This document shows positions 6,063-13,157 of a DNA stretch of 13,887 nt, in pieces. Position 1 is the stretch's first letter. Each line of letters starts with the position of its first letter. Origin of the DNA: Thermoanaerobacterales bacterium UBA4880 (GTDB lineage Bacteria > Bacillota > Thermoanaerobacteria > Thermoanaerobacterales > UBA4877); the NCBI GenBank assembly GCA_002399285.1, contig DHDI01000006.1:23524-37410 (forward strand), given 5' to 3'. The position numbers were made by a program, and so were the translations under genes. The notes under the pieces were generated by a model. The model made no database searches. It saw only the letters and a list, made by a program, of their open reading frames with translations, and was not told where the DNA came from.

Positions 6063-6839
6063 TTATTTTGCGCAATCTATCCCGTGGCTGATCGCTATAG
6101 CCAATCCTTCGGGATTTTCCCATGCCATGGAATGACCTGCATGTTTCACGATCTCTATTTGAATACCACGCTCCCTAAGGGTACATTCATCGGGATCCGG
6201 CAGAGACTTCTCGCCGAAGATAAATGTTCTGGGACATTCCAGCGAATATAATATATCTCTCCATGACGGGCTACCTCCCTCCGCGGCCGATTTTGACATC
6301 AAATAAGCCGCTTTTGGAAGCCATACCGACATAGATGCGGACCAAATCCTGTTTCCGTCATTACGGCTGTCATTTATCAACTTCCTGAATCCGTAATCAA
6401 TAAAGTCCTTCATCTCAAAGCCGGCAATATACTTGCTTATTGATCCTTCCTCGCTTTTATCCAGGTTTGATTCGCTTAAAATGATCTGATGAAGTCTGTT
6501 CCTGCATTTATCCGCCAAAGAAATGGCAATCGCTCCGCCCAGACTATGGCCGAATAATATAAACGAGTCAAGATCTAAATAGTTAATAAACTCCAGCAGA
6601 TATTGCACATGATCCTCAACGGTATAGCCGAAATCATCCGGCTTATCACTGTATCCGGCACCCAAAAGATCCACAAGGATACGGCGGTGGCTGTCCAAAG
6701 GACCCTGAGCGGCCACCTCCGGATAATCAAACGTACCTGCACATCCCAACCCATGGATAAAAAGTATGGGCATATCCTCACCGGGCAGATCGTGATAACG
6801 TATCACGCTGCCCATCTTATTGACCATATATTCCTTCAT
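6063..6839 (-). CDS. Alpha/beta hydrolase
   Basis: A 258-residue alpha/beta-hydrolase fold protein with no signal peptide. Visible parts: oxyanion-hole region FIHGLGCAG (27-35), VDLLGAGYSDKP (56-67), nucleophile elbow GHSLGG with Ser99, a likely acid among D215/D217 (FIFGEKSLPDPDE), and His236 in KHAGHSMAWENPEGLA. The triad is complete, so it is probably active on an ester, lactone, amide or C-C bond; relatives of this size include esterases and lactonases and the substrate cannot be assigned. ATG at 6839 follows a GGGGGG ribosome site. It lies 87 bp after a GNAT gene and 82 bp before another. AT-rich sequence upstream (TATATA runs at about 6918-6940) may hold a promoter, but none is convincing. 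Confidence 0.88.
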   Translation of the reverse strand: MKEYMVNKMGSVIRYHDLPGEDMPILFIHGLGCAGTFDYPEVAAQGPLDSHRRILVDLLGAGYSDKPDDFGYTVEDHVQYLLEFINYLDLDSFILFGHSLGGAIAISLADKCRNRLHQIILSESNLDKSEEGSISKYIAGFEMKDFIDYGFRKLINDSRNDGNRIWSASMSVWLPKAAYLMSKSAAEGGSPSWRDILYSLECPRTFIFGEKSLPDPDECTLRERGIQIEIVKHAGHSMAWENPEGLAIAISHGIDCAK

Positions 6840-6926
6840 AATAGCATTCCCCCCACATCTATGTTTTGTAACTCTAAACTTTCGTTATCCTTATATGTAC
6901 AAAATATTAGCCATCATATATATAAC

Positions 6927-7511
6927 TTATATATAGTATCTCATTATAGGCTTTGATTTTGATCTTCTCATTACCTCGGTAAAGCCTGCCGCTTCAAAAG
7001 CCGCCGGAACGCCTGTCCAAATAAAAGCATCCGGTACGTTATCAGCGTAAGGAACCACCGGATATGCCTCAACTATATTTGCTCCATTTGATTTAGCATA
7101 TTCAACCGCTCCTTTTATCAATTGCGTGGAAATACCCATTCGCCTGAAATTCTTTGCTATAAAAAGACAAGTGATAGACCAAACAGGTTTATCATCCACT
7201 TCTTTTAATACCCTTGAATTTGCCAGACGTTTATAAACTTCCCTCGGAGCGACCGCGCACCATCCGACCGGTTTGTCATCGACATATGCCAATACTCCGA
7301 CCGGCTCGTCCATATGCACGATACTCTTCATGGCAGACTTGTTAGGCTCGCCCTTGCCCAACTCAAAATCCGATTTTTCAAGCCGCCATGACATGCACCA
7401 GCATCCGCCGCAGGCGCCCCTTTCGCCGAATAATAATTCAAAATCGTTCCATCTCGCACTGTTTAATGGAAATATCTTAAGGTTTTGCTTTTCATTGGCA
7501 TATGCTAACAT
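6927..7511 (-). CDS. GNAT acetyltransferase with N-terminal CGGCWC motif
   Basis: A 194-residue GNAT protein. The N-terminal part carries GACGGCWCMSWR (32-43) with cysteines 34, 37 and 39, a signature I recall from a group of uncharacterised Firmicute and actinobacterial GNATs. Then come GVLAYVDDKPVGWCAVAPRE (72-91), the core strand VWSITCLFIAKNFRRMGIST (110-129) with acetyl-CoA motif A at RRMGIST, and VVPYADNVPDAFIWTGVPAAFEAAGF (152-177), which closes the fold. The substrate is unknown. The start is supported by AAGGAAGG 7 nt upstream. A 114-bp gap separates it from the previous gene; AT-rich, with no clear terminator or promoter. The C-x2-C-x-C arrangement could bind a metal, but family members with this motif have no proven metal role that I know of. 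Confidence 0.85.
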   Translation of the reverse strand: MLAYANEKQNLKIFPLNSARWNDFELLFGERGACGGCWCMSWRLEKSDFELGKGEPNKSAMKSIVHMDEPVGVLAYVDDKPVGWCAVAPREVYKRLANSRVLKEVDDKPVWSITCLFIAKNFRRMGISTQLIKGAVEYAKSNGANIVEAYPVVPYADNVPDAFIWTGVPAAFEAAGFTEVMRRSKSKPIMRYYI

Positions 7512-7625
7512 ACGGTTACCTTCCTTTCAAAATATAAATATGAAAGCGCGGCAAAACGCAAAGCAATACACTCAGCCTAATAATAACTTATTTTATGCTC
7601 TCATTGCTATAAAAAAGATAATTTA

Positions 7626-8135
7626 TTATTTATTGTATAACTCAAATATTAAATGAGGCATTTTTTTATCCCCGTACTCCTTTACAAATATACCCGTTTC
7701 TACCATGCCGATCCTCTTGGCAACCTCAATAGAGGATTTATTCATTGGCCTTATATCACATATGACTTTGGGAACCTTCAAGGTATCAAAAGCATAGTCC
7801 GCCATGGCCATTGCTCCTTCGGCAGCATATCCGTTTCCATAGTATCTGCTCTTAAGAATGTATCCGATCCCCCATACCTCTTCGCCTGCTATGTTTTCCT
7901 TAAGGAGTCCGATCTGCCCCACAACTTCCTGCGTATGTTTATTTATGGCTAAAAAGTAATCCGCTCCATTGTTTTTATAGCCGCGTTTACGATCTTCTAT
8001 CCATTCTTTTACATCGTCATCGGAAAAATAGTGTTCCCATACCCTTTGAACGCCTTCATCCCGCATGATTATGGCAACCTCGTCGAAATCACTATCGTCT
8101 ATTTCATTAAAGACCAATCTCTTTGATTGAATCAT
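7626..8135 (-). CDS. RimJ/RimL-like GNAT acetyltransferase
   Basis: A 169-residue acetyltransferase. It opens MIQSKRLVFNEIDDSDFDEV, the usual RimJ/RimL-type start, has motif A at RYYGNGYAAEGAMAMADYAF (97-116), then VPKVICDIRPMNKSSIEVAKRIGM (121-144), the typical helix that ends in the conserved Gly. Substrate unknown: ribosomal-protein-like N-termini or small molecules are the family's usual targets. The start at 8135 forms an ATGA overlap with the stop of the kinase gene upstream, so the two are surely cotranscribed and probably translationally coupled. An in-frame ATG at 8153 would add six residues and has no better ribosome site. It differs clearly from the other RimJ/L-like protein at 5429-5980, so this is not a recent duplication. 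Confidence 0.85.
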   Translation of the reverse strand: MIQSKRLVFNEIDDSDFDEVAIIMRDEGVQRVWEHYFSDDDVKEWIEDRKRGYKNNGADYFLAINKHTQEVVGQIGLLKENIAGEEVWGIGYILKSRYYGNGYAAEGAMAMADYAFDTLKVPKVICDIRPMNKSSIEVAKRIGMVETGIFVKEYGDKKMPHLIFELYNK

Positions 8136-8662
8136 AATAATTCGGTGCCGCATATAGCTTCAATGCATGTGCGAAAGGCTTGCTCACCGTCATCTGCCCA
8201 TATCACCGTCACCGGACCGTCTACGCTTTCATCCCATGCATCGTATTCACGGTCCAGAACATCCTGCCATGTAGGAACTCTCAGATTCATAATATCTGAT
8301 TTGCGCTCTTCTACTCTTTTTTTATGCAGTAAAATATCTTTCATTTTAAGTTCAAATTGGAATGTTTCAGCTCTTGTTTCCATGGATAGCCCCATAAACA
8401 TAGCCCGGCTCAGATGCAGCGGATTGACCGTGTCGATTATCACTCCATGGCCCAGGTTAAGATTCTCCTTAGCCAAATTTATCAGTGCCCGATAGCCTTC
8501 GCCTTTACTGCCGGCTTTTGGATCATATTCTATGAAAGGCGCCTCAATACAGTCTACCCTTAGATATACAAGGGACAGTTTCCTCGATAACCGTCTTGCC
8601 AATGTGGTTTTCCCGGTACCCGGTAAACCTGCCAAAATAACAAGTTTAGGTGTTATATCCAT
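8132..8662 (-). CDS. P-loop kinase-like ATP-binding protein (AAA_33 type)
   Basis: A 176-residue small P-loop protein. Walker A is GLPGTGKTT (12-20) after the strand KLVILA; an acidic strand GVIIDTVNP (73-81) supplies a likely Walker B Asp77; the segment LLHKKRVEERK (111-121) looks like a basic lid. The pattern fits the predicted kinases related to adenylylsulfate kinase, chloramphenicol phosphotransferase and polynucleotide kinases, which phosphorylate small molecules or nucleic-acid ends. The substrate cannot be told. ATG at 8662 is chosen because AAAGGTGG precedes it and the first strand follows at once; in-frame ATGs at 8686 and 8716 lack ribosome sites. It overlaps the downstream GNAT gene by 4 bp, the only clear two-gene unit in this middle region, which suggests a joint modification function. 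Confidence 0.82.
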   Translation of the reverse strand: MDITPKLVILAGLPGTGKTTLARRLSRKLSLVYLRVDCIEAPFIEYDPKAGSKGEGYRALINLAKENLNLGHGVIIDTVNPLHLSRAMFMGLSMETRAETFQFELKMKDILLHKKRVEERKSDIMNLRVPTWQDVLDREYDAWDESVDGPVTVIWADDGEQAFRTCIEAICGTELL

Positions 8663-8727
8663 GTTCAACCGTTCCACCTTTATCATTTTTTTATGCCGCG
8701 AAAATATTCTTGCCATACCATAAACAA

Positions 8728-8808
8728 TCAGCGCTTCTTGCCACACAGCTTTACAAATTTATCGCTGTTCAGAGCAAAGTATAAACCGGCTATGACAGAC
8801 AGCAGCAT
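8728..8808 (-). other. Possible remnant of a small hydrophobic protein
   Basis: A 26-codon reading frame from ATG at 8808 (MLLSVIAGLYFALNSD, basic tail CGKKR, stop TGA at 8730-8728) reads like a single membrane helix. The frame continues upstream as hydrophobic codons (KFIFIFSAL) but has no ATG, GTG or TTG before a stop, and no ribosome site precedes 8808. It may be a decayed small membrane protein gene or chance AT-rich sequence. It is the only coding-like content I see on the minus strand in the 331-bp gap between the kinase and feoA. Confidence 0.25.
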
Positions 8809-8914
8809 AAGCAGTGCGGAAAATATGAAAATAAATTTTAATATGGCTTTATTATATATTTAATAATAACATAGATAACTTTAATTACCAAATACGTGGC
8901 GGTACAGGATACTC

Positions 8915-8944
8915 GTAACACATTTAATTCAGGCATCATATATT
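8915..8944 (+). promoter_or_regulatory. Weak candidate feoAB promoter
   Basis: GTAACA (8915-8920), an 18-bp spacer and TATATT (8939-8944) lie about 50 bp upstream of feoA. Each box is only a partial consensus match. The position directly before the inverted repeat at 8943-8975 makes it plausible. Confidence 0.35.
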
Positions 8945-8975
8945 AGCGTAGGGAAAGTCTTTTCCCTAACGCTAA
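8943..8975. promoter_or_regulatory. Long inverted repeat in the feoA leader, possible metal-regulator operator
   Basis: TTAGCGTAGGGAAA (8943-8956), a 3-nt centre and TTTTCCCTAACGCTAA (8960-8975) are complementary over 14 pairs with one bulged base. The outer TTAG and CTAA ends recall DtxR/IdeR-type operators, and the repeat overlaps the end of the candidate -10 and the expected start of transcription. As RNA it would form a strong hairpin ending 5 nt before the GGAGG site of feoA, so post-transcriptional control is an alternative. It does not match the PerR boxes near perR. Confidence 0.6.
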
Positions 8976-8993
8976 CTTTTGGAGGGCTTCTTC

Positions 8994-9248
8994 ATGAATA
9001 ATAATCAAATTCCCCTCAGTCAACTGCCCATGGGCAAAAAGGCCAGAGTTGCGGCGCTTACATCCGATGGTTCTGCAAGAAGGCGCATGCTCGATCTCGG
9101 CATTATCGACGGCACTGAGATCGAGCCTTTATATAAAAGTCCTTCCGGTAATCCGGTGGCCTATTTGATAAGAGGAGCAGTCATCGCTCTGCGGTCCGAC
9201 GTATCGGAAAAGATAATTGTTTCAAATGGAGAATCTCTATGGGATTGA
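8994..9248 (+). CDS. feoA: Ferrous iron transport protein A
   Basis: An 84-residue FeoA, a small cytoplasmic SH3-like-fold protein that works with FeoB in Fe2+ uptake. The family pattern is clear: IPLSQLPMGKKARVAAL, then RRRMLDLGIIDGTEIEPLYKSPSGNPVAYLIRGAVIALR, the typical Gly-Thr and LR-type positions. ATG at 8994 is chosen because GGAGG sits 8 nt upstream; an in-frame TTG at 8979 would begin inside that region. The stop overlaps the feoB start by 10 bp, so the genes form a translationally linked pair. Only one feoA is seen here, whereas some Clostridia carry two in tandem. Expression probably depends on the inverted repeat at 8943-8975. Confidence 0.93.
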   Translation: MNNNQIPLSQLPMGKKARVAALTSDGSARRRMLDLGIIDGTEIEPLYKSPSGNPVAYLIRGAVIALRSDVSEKIIVSNGESLWD

Positions 9249-11392
9249 CAAGCGGCTCGACAGGCTCCGGAGTATTGAACTGCTGTGGATTGCATATAGA
9301 AAAAGAAACACCGGCGGATAAGATCGTGGCCCTTGCAGGCAATCCAAACGTGGGAAAGAGCACCGTTTTCAACAGCCTTACCGGACTTAATCAGCATACC
9401 GGCAACTGGCCCGGAAAAACTGTCGTAAACGCGCAGGGCAAATATCGCCATCATGGAAATAACTTTATCTTAGTTGATATCCCAGGAACCTATTCACTGA
9501 TGGCCAACTCGACCGAGGAGGAAATTGCCAGGGATTTTATTTGTTTCGGCAGGCCGGACGCAGTGGTAGTAGTAGCCGATGCGACCTGCCTCGAGCGGAA
9601 TCTGAACCTTGTGCTCCAAACCATGGAGATCACCGATAAAGTGGTCCTGTGCGTCAACCTTATGGACGAGGCAAAAAAGAAAAAGATCCGTATAAATTTG
9701 GATCTGATTTCTTCCCAATTGGGTATTCCGGTCGTTGGAACCAGTGCGAGATCAGGGAAAGGGCTTGACCAACTGATGGACGCAGTGGCTTCTCTTACGG
9801 ATGGCTCCATAGAATCAAAGCCTCTGCATGTTGCTTATACCGATCAAATCGAAAATGCCGTTTCCATGCCGGAGCCCGCGTTAGTCAAGATTTTGCGGGG
9901 ACGCATCAGCAGCAGGTGGGTGTCTCTCAAGCTGCTGGATGGGGATGAAAGCCTGCTTCAGTCGCTTAAAGAATATCTCGGATATGATTTAATGCAAGAT
10001 GATGAAATATCTCATAAGGTAACGGAGGCCAGAAATTTTTTGGAAGCAGCTGGAATCTCTACTGATCGGCTGCGGGATCAGGTAGTCACTAGAATCGTCA
10101 TGACCTGCGAGGACATCGGACGGAAAACCATTAAATTTGAGGAAAAAGAATATGCCGCTCGGGATTCAAAAATTGATAAAATCCTGACCTCAAAGCTGAC
10201 GGGCATTCCCATCATGATAGCACTGCTGTTTGGAGTGTTCTGGCTTACGATAACGGGTGCAAACTATCCATCTAAATTAATTGCAACGGGATTATTTGCA
10301 CTGCAGGGCAGGCTATCGGGACTGTTTCAAGCCATCTCAGTCCCGGCTTGGCTCTCCGGACTGCTTGTTGACGGAATGTACCGGACTCTTGCATGGGTCG
10401 TATCCGTCATGCTGCCTCCGATGGCGATCTTCTTTCCGCTGTTTACATTACTGGAAGATTCGGGCTATCTTCCCCGCATTGCCTTTAATCTCGATAATTT
10501 CTTTCGAAAGGCATGCGCTCATGGCAAACAGGCATTGACAATGTGCATGGGTTTCGGCTGCAATGCAGCCGGGGTGATCGGCTGCCGTATCATAGACTCT
10601 CCGCGCGAACGTCTGATTGCGACCATAACAAACAATTTTGTTCCCTGCAACGGCAGATTTCCGACCCTGATTGCCGTCATTACAATGTTTTTTGCCGGAA
10701 CAATGATGGGGCCGTATAAATCTGCCAGCTTAACGCTTATACTGACCGGTGTTATCGTACTCGGCGTGATTATGACCTTACTTATATCTAAATTGTTGTC
10801 CAAAACGATACTGAAGGGTATGCCGTCCTCCTTCAATCTGGAACTCCCGCCATATAGACGCCCGCAGATCGGCCGCGTAATCGTCCGCTCCATTCTTGAC
10901 AGGACGATATTCGTACTGGGCAGAGCGGTGGCGGTGGCAGCGCCGGCAGGTCTTATCATTTGGACTCTTGCCAATGTGCATGTGGGTGGTTTGAGCCTGC
11001 TTAACCACTGCGCCGGGTTTCTCGATCCCTTCGCGAGGTTATTGGGTATGGACGGTTATATACTTTTCGCGTTCATACTGGGTTTTCCCGCTAACGAGAT
11101 CGTTATGCCGATTATTATCATGAGCTATACTGCGGCCGGTTCACTGATTGATTTCAGCAGCTTGGTGCAGCTGCATGCTCTGCTCGTAAATCATGGTTGG
11201 ACTTGGCTGACCGCCGTATGTGTTATGCTTTTTTCCCTGATGCACTGGCCCTGCGGGACCACCTGCCTCACAATAAAAAAAGAAACGCAGAGTCTCAAAT
11301 GGACGCTGGTTTCTTTTGCCGTACCGACTGTAACAGGCATAGTCGTATGCATGATCGTGGCAGGCATTGCCCGCCTGTTAGGACTTGCATAA
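9239..11392 (+). CDS. feoB: Ferrous iron transporter FeoB
   Basis: A 717-residue full-length FeoB, the inner-membrane Fe2+ transporter with an N-terminal G-protein domain. G motifs: G1 GNPNVGKS (34-41), G2 Thr61 in GNWPGKTV, G3 DIPG (80-83), G4 NLMD (140-143), G5 SAR (169-171). A helical GDI-like domain follows to about 310, then the membrane part with two Gate-type regions; characteristic segments include MCMGFGCNAAGVIGC, NNFVPCNGRFPTL, ELPPYRRP and, near the C-terminus, HWPCGTTCLTIKKE. About 28 residues precede G1 and include a Cys pair (15-16, VLNCCGLH). The opening MGLTSGSTG is what I recall for clostridial FeoB. The start overlaps feoA, with GGAGAA 6-11 nt upstream. No frameshift is seen. 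Confidence 0.96.
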   Translation: MGLTSGSTGSGVLNCCGLHIEKETPADKIVALAGNPNVGKSTVFNSLTGLNQHTGNWPGKTVVNAQGKYRHHGNNFILVDIPGTYSLMANSTEEEIARDFICFGRPDAVVVVADATCLERNLNLVLQTMEITDKVVLCVNLMDEAKKKKIRINLDLISSQLGIPVVGTSARSGKGLDQLMDAVASLTDGSIESKPLHVAYTDQIENAVSMPEPALVKILRGRISSRWVSLKLLDGDESLLQSLKEYLGYDLMQDDEISHKVTEARNFLEAAGISTDRLRDQVVTRIVMTCEDIGRKTIKFEEKEYAARDSKIDKILTSKLTGIPIMIALLFGVFWLTITGANYPSKLIATGLFALQGRLSGLFQAISVPAWLSGLLVDGMYRTLAWVVSVMLPPMAIFFPLFTLLEDSGYLPRIAFNLDNFFRKACAHGKQALTMCMGFGCNAAGVIGCRIIDSPRERLIATITNNFVPCNGRFPTLIAVITMFFAGTMMGPYKSASLTLILTGVIVLGVIMTLLISKLLSKTILKGMPSSFNLELPPYRRPQIGRVIVRSILDRTIFVLGRAVAVAAPAGLIIWTLANVHVGGLSLLNHCAGFLDPFARLLGMDGYILFAFILGFPANEIVMPIIIMSYTAAGSLIDFSSLVQLHALLVNHGWTWLTAVCVMLFSLMHWPCGTTCLTIKKETQSLKWTLVSFAVPTVTGIVVCMIVAGIARLLGLA

Positions 11393-11411
11393 TTAGTGGA
11401 TCATTGACTGC

Positions 11412-11469
11412 AAAAAAAGTTTATGGCTTCACATGTACCAATCTCCTGTTGAGCCGCGGTACATGTGAA
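11412..11469. terminator. Probable convergent terminator between feoB and the rubrerythrin operon
   Basis: A perfect 12-bp inverted repeat (TTCACATGTACC at 11428-11439, GGTACATGTGAA at 11458-11469) with an 18-nt loop lies between the converging genes. On the minus strand seven T residues follow (plus-strand A run 11412-11418), 9 nt after the stem; on the plus strand no T run follows. So it fits best as the end of the perR operon, while feoB may use the same hairpin less efficiently. The gap of stem to T run is wider than usual. Confidence 0.5.
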
Positions 11470-11498
11470 ACAAGCTAAAACACAGAAAAACCACTGTA

Positions 11499-12479
11499 TC
11501 AATATTTGATAAATTTATCTCCCGGAACGCCGCAGATGCTGCATTTATCTGGCCTGGACGTTACAATGTTCCCGCAGACGGGGCAAAGATAATAGGTAAC
11601 CTCTTCCGTCTCATCAAGATTTTCTAATGCCTCTTTATAGAGCCTAGCATGAACCTCTTCCGCTTTCATCGCAAGGGTAAAGGCCTTGGCCGCCGCTTTG
11701 TTGTCTTCCGCTTCAGCTTCCTTCAAGAATTCGGGATACATCTCCGTATATTCATGAGTTTCTCCGCTTACGGCATCTTTCAGGTTATCGTCAGTAGAAC
11801 CGACTTTCCCCGCCACCTCAAATTCCCTTAAGGCATGAAGAGTCTCGGCATCAGCGGCTACTTTAAACAGTTTGGCCGCATTCATTTTTCCATCCTTTTC
11901 TGCTTTCTTGGCATAGGCCAGATATTTTCTGTTGGCCTGGGATTCGCCGGCAAATGCCGCCATCAAATTGTTAAGTGTTTTGTTTTCGTCCATATTTTGG
12001 GCCTCCTTATTTTTATTAAATGCCTCCAATAGTTTTTCCACTTCCCCTTTTGGAAAACCTTCCGGCTGCTTGCCGTTATATAGTGACTTGAGAAAATCCT
12101 GCGCATTGTCGCTTTGTGGAAGCATGTATCCCGCCTCGCGAATAATATCTTCCGCCATAATACGATTGGATTTTTCAATGGCTGCCGCCAACCTTCCAGG
12201 TAATCCTGCCGCGATGTTCTCCTGCTCCGACTTGCTTCGCATAAGGGCTCTCATTTTATCTGCGACTGCTTCGGTTTTGTCCTGCTGCAGCGGATACACT
12301 TCGGGTACCATTGATATTGCACCGGATGGGCAGGCATCCGCGCAATCTCCACAGCCGATACACTGCGAAACATCGATGATGCTGTTTTCCGTATCTGTCG
12401 CTCCGGTGGGACATACGTAGAGGCACAAGCAGTCTTTGGTGCACAGACGTATATTTCTTACCGCATGTTTCTTAGACAT
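11499..12479 (-). CDS. Ferredoxin-rubrerythrin fusion protein
   Basis: A 326-residue fusion. Residues 1-60 form a two-cluster ferredoxin-like domain: C13-x3-C17-x-C19-x3-C23-P and the classical C40-x2-C43-x2-C46-x3-C50-P. A helical linker (about 65-160) follows. From Met163 there is a complete 164-residue rubrerythrin: diiron ligands E17, E50xxH53, E81xxE84, E112xxH115 (rubrerythrin numbering) and a C-terminal rubredoxin site C137/C140/C151/C154. Rubrerythrins reduce H2O2 to water in anaerobes; the ferredoxin part could deliver electrons directly. ATG at 12479 lies 8 nt after GGGAGGTGAT, which overlaps the stop of the preceding gene; ATG at 12485 is too close to that site. An internal AAGGAGG before Met163 means free rubrerythrin may also be made. 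It is the third gene of the perR operon. Confidence 0.88.
   Translation of the reverse strand: MSKKHAVRNIRLCTKDCLCLYVCPTGATDTENSIIDVSQCIGCGDCADACPSGAISMVPEVYPLQQDKTEAVADKMRALMRSKSEQENIAAGLPGRLAAAIEKSNRIMAEDIIREAGYMLPQSDNAQDFLKSLYNGKQPEGFPKGEVEKLLEAFNKNKEAQNMDENKTLNNLMAAFAGESQANRKYLAYAKKAEKDGKMNAAKLFKVAADAETLHALREFEVAGKVGSTDDNLKDAVSGETHEYTEMYPEFLKEAEAEDNKAAAKAFTLAMKAEEVHARLYKEALENLDETEEVTYYLCPVCGNIVTSRPDKCSICGVPGDKFIKY
12002..12008 (-). promoter_or_regulatory. Internal ribosome binding site before the rubrerythrin domain
   Basis: AAGGAGG on the minus strand, 8 nt before the in-frame ATG at 11993, inside the ferredoxin-rubrerythrin ORF. Within the ORF it encodes Lys-Glu and part of Ala in the linker. 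It could start a second, 164-residue product (11993-11499), a stand-alone rubrerythrin. Confidence 0.6.
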
Positions 12480-12484
12480 TCTCA

Positions 12485-13153
12485 TCACCTCCCTTCGACC
12501 TTTTCAAATTTCCAACCCGGCACCTTGCAAACAGGGCAAATATCCGGAGGGTTGTCCCCTATGTAGATAAAACCGCATATAGTGCAGACATAAACGCCGG
12601 TATTTTCGAGCATGGCATCGCCCTCCTTCTCATATCGGGTCAAAAGGGACTTTAATATCTTCGTGACCTTCTCACTCCATACAAGAGCACGAAGCGCGCC
12701 CCTATCACAGGCATCAGACGCCGCGGCCTTGGCACTTGGAAAATTTTCCTCAATGTTTTTATTGATAAGTTCCAGTAAATGGTTAAAGTTAGGAGATTTG
12801 GCGGGTGCGGATGCCGATTTATAATAATCGGCCAGGCCCCTGAAGCTCGCCGCTTCCTCCTGCCTATATTGTTTTTCACAGCCGCGTGCCAGATTCGAGC
12901 ATAACGCGCTGATCTCCAATGCTGATAGCTCCTGCATGTCCGCAGATGTATCGGTCACGTATTCTGACTTTACCCCGGCAGATTTATCAGATGCGCCCTG
13001 TTTGACAAATTCCGCCTTTGCCGCACCGCAGACTGGACATACCCAGTCATCAGGCAGATCTTCCCACCTTGTCCCAGGTGCAATGCCCGCTTCGGGAATA
13101 CCCTTTGCCTCATCATAGGTGTAACCGCAAACGGAACATACGTATTTTGCCAT
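12485..13153 (-). CDS. Rubredoxin - helical domain - rubredoxin-like protein
   Basis: A 222-residue protein with two iron-binding rubredoxin-type sites. The N-terminal one is a classical rubredoxin (C6, C9, C39, C42; [27 protein letters not shown]). The C-terminal one is the shorter rubrerythrin-tail type (C190, C193, C206, C209; [16 protein letters not shown]). Between them (about 75-178) lies a helical region ([38 protein letters not shown]), which resembles a ferritin-like bundle but lacks visible ExxH diiron motifs. It is probably an electron carrier for the peroxidase system; I recall similar proteins in Lachnospiraceae but no characterised one. ATG at 13153 follows GGGGG, 4 nt after the perR stop, and the gene ends 5 nt before the next start, so it is the middle gene of a tight operon. 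Confidence 0.82.
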   Translation of the reverse strand: MAKYVCSVCGYTYDEAKGIPEAGIAPGTRWEDLPDDWVCPVCGAAKAEFVKQGASDKSAGVKSEYVTDTSADMQELSALEISALCSNLARGCEKQYRQEEAASFRGLADYYKSASAPAKSPNFNHLLELINKNIEENFPSAKAAASDACDRGALRALVWSEKVTKILKSLLTRYEKEGDAMLENTGVYVCTICGFIYIGDNPPDICPVCKVPGWKFEKVEGR

Positions 13154-13157
13154 GACA

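Noticed and set aside
8850..8871. TTATTA...TAATAA near-palindrome as a Fur or PerR box for feoAB
   Set aside because: It fits the 15-bp Per/Fur pattern poorly, sits over 120 bp from feoA and is what AT-rich DNA readily gives.
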